5,808 nt of DNA, from the NCBI GenBank assembly GCA_009885905.1, contig VFJU01000122.1, positions 1 to 5,808 on the forward strand. Direction: 5' to 3'. A program made the translations under genes and the position numbers. Below, piece by piece: positions 5,530 through 5,808 of this stretch. Position 1 is the first letter of the stretch; each line of letters begins with the position of its first letter. The DNA is from Verrucomicrobiota bacterium (GTDB taxonomy: Bacteria; Verrucomicrobiota; Verrucomicrobiia; Verrucomicrobiales; Akkermansiaceae). The notes beneath the pieces are model-generated. The model was not told where the DNA came from. It saw only the letters and a list, made by a program, of their open reading frames with translations, and did no database searches.

Positions 5530-5808
5530 CAGTCTGCCAGGTGCCAGAAGCCGCCAACGGACCATTCGTCCTTCGTGCCCCGCTGGCGGAAGCTTTCGCA
5601 ACGGCGGCCAACATTGGCTTTGATGCTGTAGAATTGTTTCTTCCCGGTCCAGATACGATTTCCGTAGAGGAGGTGAAATCGCTTGCTGCCACTCATGGAC
5701 TCGCGATTGCGGCGGTTGGGACGGGTGCCGGCATGCTCCAGCATGGACTTACCATTACGGATGCCTCTCCAAAAATCCGTGAAGCTGCTATCGATTTCAT
5801 TTTCTCAA
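5514..5808 (+). CDS. Sugar phosphate isomerase/epimerase (xylose-isomerase-like TIM barrel), N-terminal part
   Basis: First 98 residues of a protein that resembles the AP_endonuc_2 / xylose-isomerase-like TIM-barrel family, which interconverts keto- or aldo-sugars and their phosphates using a bound divalent metal. Features are a first strand MKTSITVCQV, the helix LAEAFATAANIGFDAVELFLPG at about 24-45 (the standard family G-F-D-A-V-E-L segment ending the second strand), a short helix VEEVKSLAATHGL, the strand IAAVGTGAGML at 65-75, then a helix ASPKIREAAIDFIF. Metal-binding and catalytic residues lie beyond the right edge, so substrate and reaction cannot be named. The frame is open from 5430 but contains no ATG before the conserved start of the fold; TTG 5514 gives the natural N-terminus and GTG 5541 is the alternative. 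No clear Shine-Dalgarno precedes it. It is divergent from, and probably controlled by, the AraC-family gene. Confidence 0.8.
   Translation, partial: MKTSITVCQVPEAANGPFVLRAPLAEAFATAANIGFDAVELFLPGPDTISVEEVKSLAATHGLAIAAVGTGAGMLQHGLTITDASPKIREAAIDFIFS

Noticed and set aside
5465..5744. Minus-strand open frames of about 73-75 residues opposite the isomerase gene
   Set aside because: The plus-strand frame gives a clear TIM-barrel protein. The minus frames are its antisense and resemble nothing.
1..5808. CRISPR array, tRNA or rRNA gene, insertion sequence, toxin-antitoxin pair or phage-defence cassette
   Set aside because: No spaced repeats, cloverleaf, transposase, terminal inverted repeats or defence domains were seen. 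The exonuclease and helicase are convergent and housekeeping-like, which does not support a defence system.

Overview
The window reads as ordinary chromosomal bacterial DNA, about 45-50% G+C by eye. It carries six protein genes, two of them cut by the window edges. I see no tRNA, rRNA, CRISPR array, insertion sequence, prophage gene or attachment site. The combination of a carboxynorspermidine decarboxylase, an AraC regulator divergent from a TIM-barrel sugar isomerase, a free-standing dnaB and weak Shine-Dalgarno signals suggests a Verrucomicrobiota bacterium, perhaps an Opitutae/Puniceicoccales-like lineage. That assignment is an inference from gene content and protein flavour, not from a search.

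Layout from left to right: (1) bases 1-974, minus strand: N-terminal ~324 residues of a CPA2/Kef-type monovalent cation:proton antiporter, 3' end outside the window. (2) 1083-1709, plus: a DEDDh (DnaQ-fold) 3'-5' exonuclease, divergent from the antiporter across 108 bp. (3) 1716-3161, minus: replicative helicase DnaB, tail-to-tail with the exonuclease across 6 bp. (4) 3162-3390: a 229-bp, strongly AT-rich divergent spacer with a tandem decamer and three inverted repeats. (5) 3391-4620, plus: carboxynorspermidine/carboxyspermidine decarboxylase (nspC). (6) 4617-5426, minus: an AraC-family regulator, tail-to-tail with nspC, the two TAG stops sharing one CTAG palindrome. (7) 5427-5513: short divergent regulatory spacer with direct repeats. 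(8) 5514-5808, plus: first 98 residues of a sugar-phosphate isomerase/epimerase-like protein with a TTG start, running off the right edge.

Every gene is on the opposite strand from its neighbours, so no operon is visible. The functional groupings are modest: the exonuclease and DnaB both act on DNA but converge rather than being co-transcribed; nspC makes a polyamine; the AraC regulator and the divergent isomerase form a classic regulator/target arrangement for sugar catabolism. I did not find a clearly new biological system. The most interesting leads are the symmetric elements in the dnaB-nspC spacer, the repeats around the start of the isomerase gene, the uncertain 5' end of nspC, and the shared-stop junction between nspC and the AraC gene.
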